Source of the DNA: Aurantimonas coralicida_A | GTDB lineage: Bacteria; Pseudomonadota; Alphaproteobacteria; Rhizobiales; Rhizobiaceae | Direction of reading: 5' to 3' | Length of the DNA: 64,000 nucleotides | NCBI RefSeq assembly: GCF_036016755.1 | Contig: NZ_JAYXIH010000021.1 | Span: 14,512-78,511, forward strand | In this document: in pieces, positions 33,625-42,625 of the stretch | Position numbering within the stretch: position 1 is the first letter of the stretch | How the letters are laid out: each line of letters opens with the position of its first letter | Notes under the pieces: generated by a model | What the model was told of the DNA's origin: nothing | Database searches by the model: none | The model's input: only the letters and a program-made list of their open reading frames with translations | Program-made: the position numbers and the translations under genes

Positions 33625-34145
33625 CAGGCCTGATCCTTGTCGGGCGTTGCGCCATGCGCCATGACCGCGTGTTCCACCGAGCGTCCGGCCATCACGTCGC
33701 GCCAGTAGTCGGGCAGACTGAGAAGTTCGGCGACGATGAACAGGATGGCGCCGATCGGGATGATCGATTGGGTGAGAGAGACCGGCACCCATGTCAGGCT
33801 GACCAGCGTCTCGCCTTCGAGGATGCTCAGGACCTCGAGCCCCGCCCAGGCGAGCAGCGCGAAGAACGAAATCACCAGGGTTTCGGCGACGATCACCGCC
33901 GCGCCGCGCGCCTTCCGCGGCAGCGCGAGGAGCACGTCATCGAAGCCGATGTGGCCGCGCCTGAGCGCGGCGAGAGCGGCGCCGTAATAGGTGGTCCATG
34001 CCAGGAGCACCGAGGCGACCTCGTCATACCAGGAGAGCGAAGCCCCTGCCTTACGGAAGATCACCGCCACCACGACCACGGTCGTGAGGCCAACCATGAG
34101 GGTAATGACCACCCAGGTCAGAACCTCGCCCAGAAGCTTCGCCAT
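33624..34145 (-). CDS. TRAP transporter small permease, DctQ type
   Basis: A small TRAP subunit of 173 residues with four hydrophobic helices (WVVITLMVGLTTVVVVAVIF, SVLLAWTTYYGAALAAL, VAETLVISFFALLAWAGLEV, IIPIGAILFIVAELLSL) and the family motif RRGHIGFDDVL. The ATG at 34145 lacks a close ribosome site; a TTG at 34154, 5 bases after GGGAGG, is an equally good start. It lies between the binding-protein gene (gap 135 bases) and dctM. Confidence 0.85.
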   Translation of the reverse strand: MAKLLGEVLTWVVITLMVGLTTVVVVAVIFRKAGASLSWYDEVASVLLAWTTYYGAALAALRRGHIGFDDVLLALPRKARGAAVIVAETLVISFFALLAWAGLEVLSILEGETLVSLTWVPVSLTQSIIPIGAILFIVAELLSLPDYWRDVMAGRSVEHAVMAHGATPDKDQA

Positions 34146-34280
34146 CAGGCGCAATTCGGCCTCCCGCGCCCGTTCGGGCGCCCCATTTGTCGATGATCGG
34201 TAATAATAGGACGGTCGTCCGCCAGACGGGCGGTGCCGCAATGAAGCAAGCCGGTGGCGCGGGCGCCACCGGCGTTCGGT

Positions 34281-35252
34281 TTACGAGCTGGAGGCGAGCG
34301 CCTGGATGTCCTCGATCAGCTTCTGGCCACCCTCGACCTGCTGACCGAATTCCTCGTAGATCGGCTTGGAGGCCTCGATGAAGGCATCCTTGTCGGCCTC
34401 GTTCACTTCGACGCCGGCTTCCTTGATCTTGTCGACCAGTTCGCCGTCGAGCTTGGCGGATTCGTCATAGGCGAAGTCGCTGGCCTTGACCGCGCAATCC
34501 TGGATCGCGGCCTTCAGCTCGTCGTCCCAGCCTTCCCACTGCTTGGCGGAGCTGGCCAGATAGGCCGGCGAATAGACGTGCCCCGTCATCGACAGGTATT
34601 TCTGCACTTCCTGGAACTTGCCGGAATAGATCTGGGCGAGGGGGTTTTCCTGCCCGTCGATGACGCCGGTCTTCAGCGCCGTGAACACTTCCGAGAAGGC
34701 CATCGGTGTCGGGTTGGCGCCGTAGCTCTGGAACATCTTCACCCGCCACTCGCCCTTCGGCGTACGCAGCTTGATGCCTTCCAGATCGGCTGGCACGGTA
34801 ACCGGCCGGACGTTGTTGGTCACGTTGCGGAAGCCGTTTTCCCAGAAACCGATGATCCGGTAGCCCTTGTCGCTGGCCGCGTCGACGAAGGTGCTCCCCA
34901 TCTCGTCGCGGACCTTGCGCATGTGGTCGCGGTCCTTGATCAGATAGGGCATCTCGAAGATGCCGAAGGTCGGCGACACGGAGCTCATGATCGAGGAGGG
35001 GATCGAGAAGGCGATTTGCCCGAGCTTGAGCTTCTGCAGCATCTCCTCGTCATTGCCGAGCTGCGACGAGCCATAGACCTCGACGGTCGCCTTGCCGCTG
35101 GCGTCGACGCATGCGGCGAAGTTGTTGCCGGTCGATTCGTAGAGCGATCCCGGCGCGCCGACATGGCCCAGTTTCAGGACCTCCTGGGCGTTCGCCGTCG
35201 TTCCCCAAAGCGCCGCTGCCGCGACGCCCATCATCAATGTGCGAATGTTCAT
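34281..35252 (-). CDS. TRAP transporter solute-binding protein, DctP type
   Basis: A 323-residue periplasmic receptor with a short Sec signal peptide (hydrophobic core then TTANAQ). Mature features: LKLGHVGAPGSLYESTGNNF and LEGIKLRTPKGEWRVKMF, the Arg region for the carboxylate, then GANPTPMAFSEVFTALKTGV and DGQENPLAQIYSGKFQEVQK, which are strongly conserved among C4-dicarboxylate-type DctP. The gene starts behind GGGAGGAAAG and follows the aminotransferase gene by 50 bases. Confidence 0.92.
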   Translation of the reverse strand: MNIRTLMMGVAAAALWGTTANAQEVLKLGHVGAPGSLYESTGNNFAACVDASGKATVEVYGSSQLGNDEEMLQKLKLGQIAFSIPSSIMSSVSPTFGIFEMPYLIKDRDHMRKVRDEMGSTFVDAASDKGYRIIGFWENGFRNVTNNVRPVTVPADLEGIKLRTPKGEWRVKMFQSYGANPTPMAFSEVFTALKTGVIDGQENPLAQIYSGKFQEVQKYLSMTGHVYSPAYLASSAKQWEGWDDELKAAIQDCAVKASDFAYDESAKLDGELVDKIKEAGVEVNEADKDAFIEASKPIYEEFGQQVEGGQKLIEDIQALASSS

Positions 35253-35302
35253 TGTCTTTCCTCCCGGTTATTTTCGGACGGGCGGTTTCCTCCGCCCGAT
35301 TC

Positions 35303-36535
35303 TTACTCTGCTGCTTGTTGTGCCTGCCCCTCCGTCGCCGAGGCGAGGACCTCCATCGCCGCCTCTACGCCGCCTGCCTTGTGCCGCACGCCCGCTATCC
35401 GCAAGCCCATCTCGACGCCCCCCAGCGTACCGACAAGCATGAGATCGTTGAAGTCCCCGAGATGGCCAATGCGGAAAATCTTGTCGGCCACCTTCGACAG
35501 TCCGGCACCGAGCGACATGTCGAAGCGCTCGAGGATGATCTTGCGCAAAGCGTCGGCGCCGCTCCCGTCCGGCATCAGTACGGCGGTCAGAGCGCCCGAA
35601 TGCTCGGCCGGCTCGGCGCACAGAACGTCCAGGCCCCAACCCGCGACGGCCGCGCGCGTCGCCGCGCCATGACGCTGATGCCGGGCGAAGACGTTGTCGA
35701 GGCCTTCCTGGTGCAGCATCTCGATCGCCGCATCGAGGCCGTAGAGGAGATTGGTCGCCGGCGTGAACGGAAAGAACCCGTTGGCGTTGGCCGGCAGCAT
35801 CTCGTCCCAGGCCCAATAGGATTTCGGCAGCATCGATGATTTCGACGCTTCGATCGCCTTGTCGGACAGTGCATTGAATGACAGGCCGGGAGGCAGCATC
35901 AGCCCCTTCTGCGAGCCGCCCACGGTGACGTCGACGCCCCATTCGTCGTGGCGGTAGTCGATCGAACCGAGCGACGAGATCGTATCGACCATCAGAAGGG
36001 CCGGATGGTTCGCCGCATCGATGGCCTTGCGTACATCGGCGACGGACGACACGCAGCCGGTCGAGGTCTCGTTATGGACGACGCAGACCGCCTTGATCGC
36101 GTGGCCCTTGTCGGCCGCGAGACGCTCGCCGATCGCTTGGGCGTCGGCGCCGTGGCGCCAGTCGCCAGCAATGAATTCCGTTTTCAGACCAAGGCGTTCG
36201 GCTAGTTTCTTCCAAAGACTAGCGAAATGCCCGGTCTCATACATCAAGACCAGATCACCAGGCGACAGCGTGTTGACTAGCGCCGCTTCCCAGGCGCCGG
36301 TTCCGGAGGCCGGGTAAATGACGACGGGATTGCTGGTCTTGAAGATCGTGCGGACGCCCGAGAGAACCCGCTTGCCTAGCGCTTGGAAGTCCGGGCCGCG
36401 GTGGTCGATGGTCGGTCTGTCCATCGCTCGCAGGACGCGATCGGGAACGTTCGTCGGACCCGGAATCTGGAGGAAGTGACGTCCCGGTTGATAGCTCACG
36501 ATCAGTCCCCCTGAGATCGTGACGCCTTGCCGCAT
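35303..36535 (-). CDS. class V aminotransferase (serine/alanine-glyoxylate type)
   Basis: A PLP enzyme of the serine- or alanine-glyoxylate aminotransferase family. It has HFLQIPGPTNVPDRVLRAMD, ASGTGAWEAALVNTLSPGD, the PLP Asp region VDTISSLGSIDYR, and the Schiff-base Lys in GGSQKGLMLPPG. A GTG at 36499 behind AGGGGGAC gives a 398-residue protein whose N-terminus fits the family better than the 410-residue form from the ATG at 36535, which also has a ribosome site. It heads the operon with a TRAP transporter, so it may aminate glyoxylate or another oxo acid produced there. It diverges from the FAD/Fe-S dehydrogenase. Confidence 0.88.
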   Translation of the reverse strand: MRQGVTISGGLIVSYQPGRHFLQIPGPTNVPDRVLRAMDRPTIDHRGPDFQALGKRVLSGVRTIFKTSNPVVIYPASGTGAWEAALVNTLSPGDLVLMYETGHFASLWKKLAERLGLKTEFIAGDWRHGADAQAIGERLAADKGHAIKAVCVVHNETSTGCVSSVADVRKAIDAANHPALLMVDTISSLGSIDYRHDEWGVDVTVGGSQKGLMLPPGLSFNALSDKAIEASKSSMLPKSYWAWDEMLPANANGFFPFTPATNLLYGLDAAIEMLHQEGLDNVFARHQRHGAATRAAVAGWGLDVLCAEPAEHSGALTAVLMPDGSGADALRKIILERFDMSLGAGLSKVADKIFRIGHLGDFNDLMLVGTLGGVEMGLRIAGVRHKAGGVEAAMEVLASATEGQAQQAAE

Positions 36536-36591
36536 CCGATCCCTTTCCTGCGATGCGCTCTTGCCGGCACATCTTAATTGCGGTCATATTG

Positions 36592-36609
36592 AATTATGAA
36601 TTCATTATT
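36592..36609. promoter_or_regulatory. candidate operator in the divergent aminotransferase/dehydrogenase gap
   Basis: AATTATGAATTCATTATT is an 18-bp inverted repeat with one mismatched pair, the most AT-rich spot of a 121-base divergent gap, so it is a likely site for the nearby FCD regulator. Confidence 0.45.
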
Positions 36610-36656
36610 TCTGTCAAGCGGCGAATGGCGCTTTCCCGCAGTGGAGATCCGAAATC

Positions 36657-39605
36657 GTGGGTGAGATGATCCGGCCGGGCCTGTCCCGCAGGCTGTCGAA
36701 AGAAATCGCCGGGGAGGTGCTGTTCGATCGTTTTTCTCGCGGGCGCTACGCGACCGACGCCTCGATCTACCAGATCATGCCGGCCGGCGTGGTGGTGGCG
36801 AAGACGACGGACGATGTCGCCGCCGCGCTCGACGCGGCCCGCGAGGAGGGACTGCCGCTGACGATGCGGGGCGGCGGCACGTCGCAATGCGGCCAGACGG
36901 TGAATTCCGGGCTCGTCGTCGACACTTCGAAATACCTCAACCGTCTCCTGGAACTGGACGTCGAAGGCCGTCGCGCGGTGGTTGAGCCCGGCATCGTGCT
37001 GGACGACCTCAACCGGCTCCTGAAACCGCATGGCCTGTGGTTCCCGGTCGATGTTTCCACCGCTTCGCGGGCGACGATCGGTGGCATGGCCGGCAACAAT
37101 TCCTGCGGCTCGCGTTCGCTGCGTTATGGCACCATGCGCGACAACGTCATCGCCATCGACGCGATCCTCGCCGACGGAACCAGGGGCCGCTTCGCCCGCC
37201 TCGACCAGGGCGCCTCGGATGAGCCGCCGCGCGATCTCGTCGCCGCCATGCTGGCGCTCGGCCGGCGCGAGGCCGCCGAGATCGAAGCGCGGTTCCCGAA
37301 GGTCCAGCGGCGGGTCGGCGGTTATAATCTGGACGCGCTGATGCCGGCCGCCGAGCCGATCAATCTCGCCCATCTCCTCGTCGGCTCCGAGGGCACGTTG
37401 GGAATTTCGACGGCCATCGAGATCGCTCTGTCGCCGCTGCCGAAGACCACCAAACTGCTCGGCGCCTGCCATTTCCCTACCTTCCGGGCGGCGATGGACG
37501 CCGCGCAGCACATCGTCGCGCTGAAACCCACCTCGGTCGAACTCGTCGATTCGACCATGATCGCGCTCGCCCGGCGGATCGACATGTTCGTGCCGACGCT
37601 GGAAGCTTTCGTCGAAGGCGATCCGGCGGCGCTGCTCCTCGTCGAATTCGCCGACGAGGCGGACGAGAACGAACGCAGCATCGAAGCGCTGCGGGACGTC
37701 ATGAGCGGTCTCGGCTACGGTTTCGGTAAGGGAGGCGAACAAGAAGGCGGTGTCGTTGCGGTCAAGGACGCCAAGCTGCAGGCCGCTATCGCCGACCTGC
37801 GCGCCTCCGGCCTCAACATCATGATGTCGATGAAGGAGGCGGGCAAACCGGTGTCTTTCGTCGAGGATTGTGCGGTGCCGCTGGAACATCTCGCCGACTA
37901 TACCGATCGGCTGACGGCGATCTTCGAGCGGCATGGCACGCGCGGCACCTGGTACGCCCACGCCTCAGAGGGTTGCCTGCACGTGCGTCCGGTCTTGAAT
38001 GTCAAGCTGGACAAGGACGTGGCCACCATGCGGGCGATCGCCGAGGAGGCCTTCGCGATGGTGCGCGAATACAAGGGCTCGCATTCCGGCGAACACGGCG
38101 ACGGCATCGTCCGCTCGGAATTCCACGAGCAGATGTTCGGCGCGCGCATCGTGCGCGCCTTCGAGGAGGTGAAGGCCATTTTCGACCCGTCCGGGTTGCT
38201 CAATTCCGGCAAGATCGTCCATCCGCCGAAGATGGATGACCGCAGCCTGATGCGATACCCGCCAGGCTACGCGGTCGAGGATATCACGACGGCCTTTGAC
38301 TGGTCGGACTGGCCGGGAGCGGCCGGCGGGCTCCAAGGGGCCGTCGAGATGTGCAACAACAACGGCGCCTGCCGGAAGATGGCTGGGGCCGTCATGTGCC
38401 CGAGCTACCGCGTCACCCGAAACGAGAACGACGTGACGCGCGGGCGTGCCAACACCCTGCGCCTGGCGCTGTCGGGGCAACTCGGCCCCGATGCGTTGGC
38501 CTCCGACGACATGGCCGAGACGCTCAAGCTCTGTGTTTCCTGCAAGGCCTGCCGCCGCGAATGTCCGACCGGCGTCGACATGGCCAAAATGAAAGCGGAA
38601 GTGCTCTACCAGCGCGGGAAGGCCAAGGGCTTTTCGCTGAAGGATCGATTGATCGCCGAGCTACCGCGTTATGCGCCGGTGGCTGCGCGGCTGACGGGAT
38701 TGCTGGCGCTGCGCGATCGCATTCCCGGGTTTGCCGCGCTGTCGGAGCGCTTGTTCGGTTTCTCCCGCCGCAGGACGCTTCCGATCTTTCGGCGCGATTG
38801 GTTCCGCGACGGGGAGGGGGATCGGGGCGAGCCGCTGCCGCGAGCGGGCGAACGTGGTGTGGTTCTTTTCGCCGACACCTTCGGCCGCTGGTTCGACCCC
38901 GAGACGCTGCGTGCTGCAGTGAAGGTCCTCGAAGCAGGCGGCTACAGCGTTGCGACCGCCAGTCTCGGCATTGGCGAGCGGCCGCTGTGCTGCGGCCGGA
39001 CCTACCTCGCGGCGGGCATGGCGGATCGAGCCAGGGAGGAGGCGCGGCGTACGATCGCAGCGCTGCTACCGCATGTGCGGGCGGGGCGGACGATTGTCGG
39101 TCTCGAGCCGTCCTGCATCCTGACGCTGCGCGACGAATTCTTGGCGCTGGTGCCCGGAGAGGACGCCGAATCCGTTGCCGCCGGCGCGATGCTGTTCGAG
39201 GAGTTTCTGGTCCGCGAAAACCGGGCTGGCCGCCTGTCCTTGCCGCTCGGACTGCTGGACCGAAAGGCCTACCTGCACGGACACTGCCACCAAAAGGCGT
39301 TCGGCGCGATGTCGGCGGTCGAAGGCGCGTTGCGGCTGATTCCGAACCTCGATCTTGAGGTGATCGAATCTTCATGTTGCGGCATGGCCGGCGCTTTCGG
39401 CTACGATGCCAAGACGATCGACGTGTCGTTGGCGATGGGCGAGTTGTCCTTGTTGCCAGCCGTGCGAAGTGCGTCGGAGGATGCGATCATCGTCGCGGAC
39501 GGCACCTCCTGTCGCCACCAGATCACCGACGGTGCAGGCCGAAAGGCGGTTCATGTCGCCGAGGTTCTCGCCGGCGCGCTGGACCGGCCGCTCGCGGCGG
39601 CGTAG
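36657..39605 (+). CDS. FAD-linked oxidase/Fe-S D-2-hydroxyacid dehydrogenase (GlcD-GlcF fusion type)
   Basis: A 982-residue flavoprotein. The N-terminal half is an FAD_binding_4/FAD-oxidase C module (about 40-520: GGGTSQCGQTVNSG, GGMAGNNSCGSRSLRYGTMR, GSEGTLGISTAIEIAL). It is followed by an Fe-S domain with CNNNGACRKMAGAVMCPSY and CVSCKACRRECPTGVDM, and a C-terminal heterodisulfide-reductase-like part with two CCG motifs (CCGRTYLAAG, CCGMAGAFGYD). Relatives oxidise D-lactate, glycolate or D-2-hydroxyglutarate and pass electrons to the quinone pool. It begins at GTG (ATG 9 bases on), diverges from the aminotransferase and precedes a GntR gene. Confidence 0.9.
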   Translation: MGEMIRPGLSRRLSKEIAGEVLFDRFSRGRYATDASIYQIMPAGVVVAKTTDDVAAALDAAREEGLPLTMRGGGTSQCGQTVNSGLVVDTSKYLNRLLELDVEGRRAVVEPGIVLDDLNRLLKPHGLWFPVDVSTASRATIGGMAGNNSCGSRSLRYGTMRDNVIAIDAILADGTRGRFARLDQGASDEPPRDLVAAMLALGRREAAEIEARFPKVQRRVGGYNLDALMPAAEPINLAHLLVGSEGTLGISTAIEIALSPLPKTTKLLGACHFPTFRAAMDAAQHIVALKPTSVELVDSTMIALARRIDMFVPTLEAFVEGDPAALLLVEFADEADENERSIEALRDVMSGLGYGFGKGGEQEGGVVAVKDAKLQAAIADLRASGLNIMMSMKEAGKPVSFVEDCAVPLEHLADYTDRLTAIFERHGTRGTWYAHASEGCLHVRPVLNVKLDKDVATMRAIAEEAFAMVREYKGSHSGEHGDGIVRSEFHEQMFGARIVRAFEEVKAIFDPSGLLNSGKIVHPPKMDDRSLMRYPPGYAVEDITTAFDWSDWPGAAGGLQGAVEMCNNNGACRKMAGAVMCPSYRVTRNENDVTRGRANTLRLALSGQLGPDALASDDMAETLKLCVSCKACRRECPTGVDMAKMKAEVLYQRGKAKGFSLKDRLIAELPRYAPVAARLTGLLALRDRIPGFAALSERLFGFSRRRTLPIFRRDWFRDGEGDRGEPLPRAGERGVVLFADTFGRWFDPETLRAAVKVLEAGGYSVATASLGIGERPLCCGRTYLAAGMADRAREEARRTIAALLPHVRAGRTIVGLEPSCILTLRDEFLALVPGEDAESVAAGAMLFEEFLVRENRAGRLSLPLGLLDRKAYLHGHCHQKAFGAMSAVEGALRLIPNLDLEVIESSCCGMAGAFGYDAKTIDVSLAMGELSLLPAVRSASEDAIIVADGTSCRHQITDGAGRKAVHVAEVLAGALDRPLAAA

Positions 39606-39700
39606 CAGCAGACATCCCGTCCGCCGTGGGCTGCGGTGGGACCGAGATCAAGCGCGACGGCCTGTTGGCGGATCGCTATACTGACGCAGGACAATGAGAC

Positions 39701-40375
39701 ATGAGCCTTGCCGACCTGAACCCCGAAGGCTTCCTGACGCGTCCCGCGCTGGCGGTCGAACTGACCGACCGGATGCGGCGGATGATCATGGAAGGCGAGC
39801 TGAAGGGCGGCGAGAAAGTGCCTGAGAAAGCACTGACCGAACGTTTTGGCGTGTCGCGCACGCCGGTTCGTGAGGCCTTGAAGGTTTTGGCGCACGAGGG
39901 GTTCGTGCAACTCGTCCCGAACCGGGGTGCCGTCGTGGCGCGGCAGACCCTGTCGGAACTGGCGGAACTGTTCCCGTTGATCGCGGTGCTGGAAGGCCTG
40001 GCCGGCGAACTGGCGGCCGAACGAGCCTCGGATGAGGATATTGCGGCGATCGGCGAACTGACACGCCGTCTTCGCGAAAGCCACGAAATGCAGGATCGCC
40101 CCACCTATTTCGAGATCAACCAGGCGATCCACGCGGCCATACTCACGGCCGCCGGCAACCCCACTCTCATCCAGCATCACGCCATGGTGGCGCGGCGTGT
40201 CTACCGGGCGCGCTATCAAGCCAATCTGACACCCGAGCGCTGGCTCGCCGCGACGCGGGAACACGAGGTCATCCATGCCGCGCTTGCGAGGCGGGACGCC
40301 CCTCTTCTCGGCCGTTTGATGAAGGAGCACCTTCAGTTCAAGCTCCAGACCCTGGTGGCGATAATCGACGAATGA
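39701..40375 (+). CDS. GntR-family regulator, FCD subfamily
   Basis: A 224-residue regulator with a winged helix at about 18-80 (EKALTERFGVSRTPVREALK, then NRGAVVARQ) and an FCD domain with EINQAIHAAILTAAGNPTL and TREHEVIHAALARRD. It lies 95 bases downstream of the FAD/Fe-S dehydrogenase on the same strand and probably controls that gene and the divergent operon. It is the third FCD regulator in this window, each beside a different carboxylate module. Confidence 0.9.
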   Translation: MSLADLNPEGFLTRPALAVELTDRMRRMIMEGELKGGEKVPEKALTERFGVSRTPVREALKVLAHEGFVQLVPNRGAVVARQTLSELAELFPLIAVLEGLAGELAAERASDEDIAAIGELTRRLRESHEMQDRPTYFEINQAIHAAILTAAGNPTLIQHHAMVARRVYRARYQANLTPERWLAATREHEVIHAALARRDAPLLGRLMKEHLQFKLQTLVAIIDE

Positions 40376-40560
40376 ACCACCTCGGTCAGCTGCTCGCCCG
40401 AGCGGGTGGTGGCTGTGATACGGCCGACTTGGCGCCGAGCCGAATTCTAGCCATGAAGCATGCTATGCTGATCTCGTCTGGGGTTGGGGGGCTCAGCCTA
40501 TCCCTCGACGGATTTTTTGGGTAAGAAACTCTTAATCCTTTAAATTTCCACTGCGGGTGG

Positions 40561-42579
40561 ATGGTTGTTATGGCAAGTTCAAGTCACGTCTCTCGAATGC
40601 TTTTCATTCGAGGTATAGCCTTAGTCCATGATGCCGTCATGGGAGGCGCGGCGCTGTTTCTGGCTCTGGTCCTGAGGCTGGATCTGGATAGGGTCCTTTC
40701 CAACCTGCTGGAATATGGCCTTGCGACGCTTGTTTTTGGCGCAGTCGTTGGCATCGTCGGATTCGTGCTCGGGATGAACCGGGGGGTCTGGCGCTACGCC
40801 TCGCTCCCGGATCTCGTGGCGATCATCAAGGCGGCTACAATCTCGGTTGCGATTTTCATCGTCGCGCATTTCCTGCTGGTGCGGCTGGAGGCGATCCCGC
40901 GCTCGTCGATGATTATCGCATGGGCGTTTCTGATCGTCTTGCTGGCGACGCCACGCGCCGTCTATCGGGTCTATCGCAACTGGCGGGATACGCGCCGCGC
41001 CCGGGACAGGGACGGCGGCTCGGCCAAGCGCGTTTTGCTGATCGGCGCCGGCGATAACACCGAGACATTCTTGAAGACCATCGCGGAACGAAGCGGACAA
41101 TCCTTCGATGTTCTGGCGATCATCGACGAGCGGGGACGCCGCACCGGCCGGTTCATTCGCGGCGTTCCGGTACTGGGGGGGATGGAGAAACTGCCGCAGA
41201 TCATCCGGCGGTTCGATCGACGGGGGCGCCGGCCCGAAGCCTTGATCCTGACGCGAACGCGCGAGGACTTCGAGCGCCACGCGCGGATTCAGGATTTGAT
41301 CGACATCGCCAGCGAGCATCGTCTGGAGATGCTGCGCTTGCCCAAGGTTCTCGACCTGCGCGAAGTCGGCGCGGAAGTGGAAGTCCGCCCGATCAAGCTG
41401 GAGGATTTGTTGCAGCGCAAGCCGCTACGCCTGGACGTTCCGAAAATGGCGACGATGATCAAGGGCCAGAAGATATTGATCACCGGAGCGGGCGGTTCGA
41501 TCGGATCGGAACTCGTCCGTCAGATCGTCGCCCTGGAACCGGCCAGCCTGATCCTTGTGGATGCCAGTGAGTACCTGCTTTACGCGATCGACGGCGAACT
41601 GCGTCGAGGCAACCCCCAATACGCCCTGCATCCGCTGTTGTGCAACGTGCGTGAGAAGGAGGCGATCGCCCGCATTGTCGATGCGCACCGGCCGGACGTC
41701 ATTTTTCACGCCGCGGCACTGAAGCATGTTCCGATCGTCGAAGCGCAGCCGCTCGAAGGACTGTTCACCAATACCATCGGGACCCGCAACGTGGCGGAGG
41801 CCGCGATGCGCGCCAAGGTGGGCGCGGTGGTCATGATCTCGACTGACAAGGCCGTCAATCCGGCGAATGTCATGGGCGCCAGCAAGCGCATGGCGGAGAT
41901 GTTCTGCCAGGCGATGGATCTGGGTTCCGATAAGGCCGGAACGCGTTTCGTCACCGTCCGCTTCGGCAATGTCCTCGGCTCGGCCGGCTCGGTCGTTCCG
42001 CTTTTCGAAAAGCAATTGAAGGCCGGTGGACCGCTGACGGTCACCCATCCGGAGATCGAACGTTACTTCATGACGATACCGGAAGCCTGCCTTCTGGTGC
42101 TGCAATCGGCCGCCCATAGCCTGGAGGACCCCGAGGAACGGGGGCGGATCTTCGTGGTCGACATGGGTGCCGCGGTGAAGATCGCCGATCTCGCGCGCAA
42201 TGTCATTCGTCTCTCCGGCTTGCGGCCGGATATCGACGTCAACATCGTCTATACGGGCTTGCGGCCGGGCGAAAAGCTTTATGAGGAGCTGTTCGATTCC
42301 CGCGAGACGTTGGCGCAGACGGATATCGACGGAATTCTCGTGGCGTTCCCGCGCGCAATCGAGCGCGGCGTCATCGTGCGTATCTTCGACGAGATGCGGC
42401 GTCTGATCGACGTCAATGACGTCGCGGGAGCCCTGCGTCTATTGAAGGCGACCGTCACCGAATTCAGCCCCGGCAAGGAGGTGCTCGCCATGATGCAGGG
42501 CGGTCCGCAGGTGCACCCGGCCGAACACGTCGCTCTCACCGCTGCCGGTTACGACAAATCCGACCTTCACGATCGTTGA
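40561..42579 (+). CDS. membrane nucleotide-sugar 4,6-dehydratase, CapD/FlaA1/PglF type
   Basis: A 672-residue protein with four N-terminal membrane helices (about 15-135), a CoA-binding-like Rossmann region (about 155-290), and an extended-SDR catalytic domain with TGAGGSIGSE near 310. The active-site region STDKAVNPANVMGASKRM has Met in place of the usual Tyr, a feature of the UDP-GlcNAc 4,6-dehydratase group. It makes a 4-keto-6-deoxy sugar nucleotide for capsule, O-antigen or exopolysaccharide. It converges on UDP-glucose dehydrogenase. Confidence 0.9.
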   Translation: MVVMASSSHVSRMLFIRGIALVHDAVMGGAALFLALVLRLDLDRVLSNLLEYGLATLVFGAVVGIVGFVLGMNRGVWRYASLPDLVAIIKAATISVAIFIVAHFLLVRLEAIPRSSMIIAWAFLIVLLATPRAVYRVYRNWRDTRRARDRDGGSAKRVLLIGAGDNTETFLKTIAERSGQSFDVLAIIDERGRRTGRFIRGVPVLGGMEKLPQIIRRFDRRGRRPEALILTRTREDFERHARIQDLIDIASEHRLEMLRLPKVLDLREVGAEVEVRPIKLEDLLQRKPLRLDVPKMATMIKGQKILITGAGGSIGSELVRQIVALEPASLILVDASEYLLYAIDGELRRGNPQYALHPLLCNVREKEAIARIVDAHRPDVIFHAAALKHVPIVEAQPLEGLFTNTIGTRNVAEAAMRAKVGAVVMISTDKAVNPANVMGASKRMAEMFCQAMDLGSDKAGTRFVTVRFGNVLGSAGSVVPLFEKQLKAGGPLTVTHPEIERYFMTIPEACLLVLQSAAHSLEDPEERGRIFVVDMGAAVKIADLARNVIRLSGLRPDIDVNIVYTGLRPGEKLYEELFDSRETLAQTDIDGILVAFPRAIERGVIVRIFDEMRRLIDVNDVAGALRLLKATVTEFSPGKEVLAMMQGGPQVHPAEHVALTAAGYDKSDLHDR

Positions 42580-42625
42580 GGCCGGGTTCATCGCCGGGGG
42601 GCCGCCGAGACCTGCGCGGTTCTCT

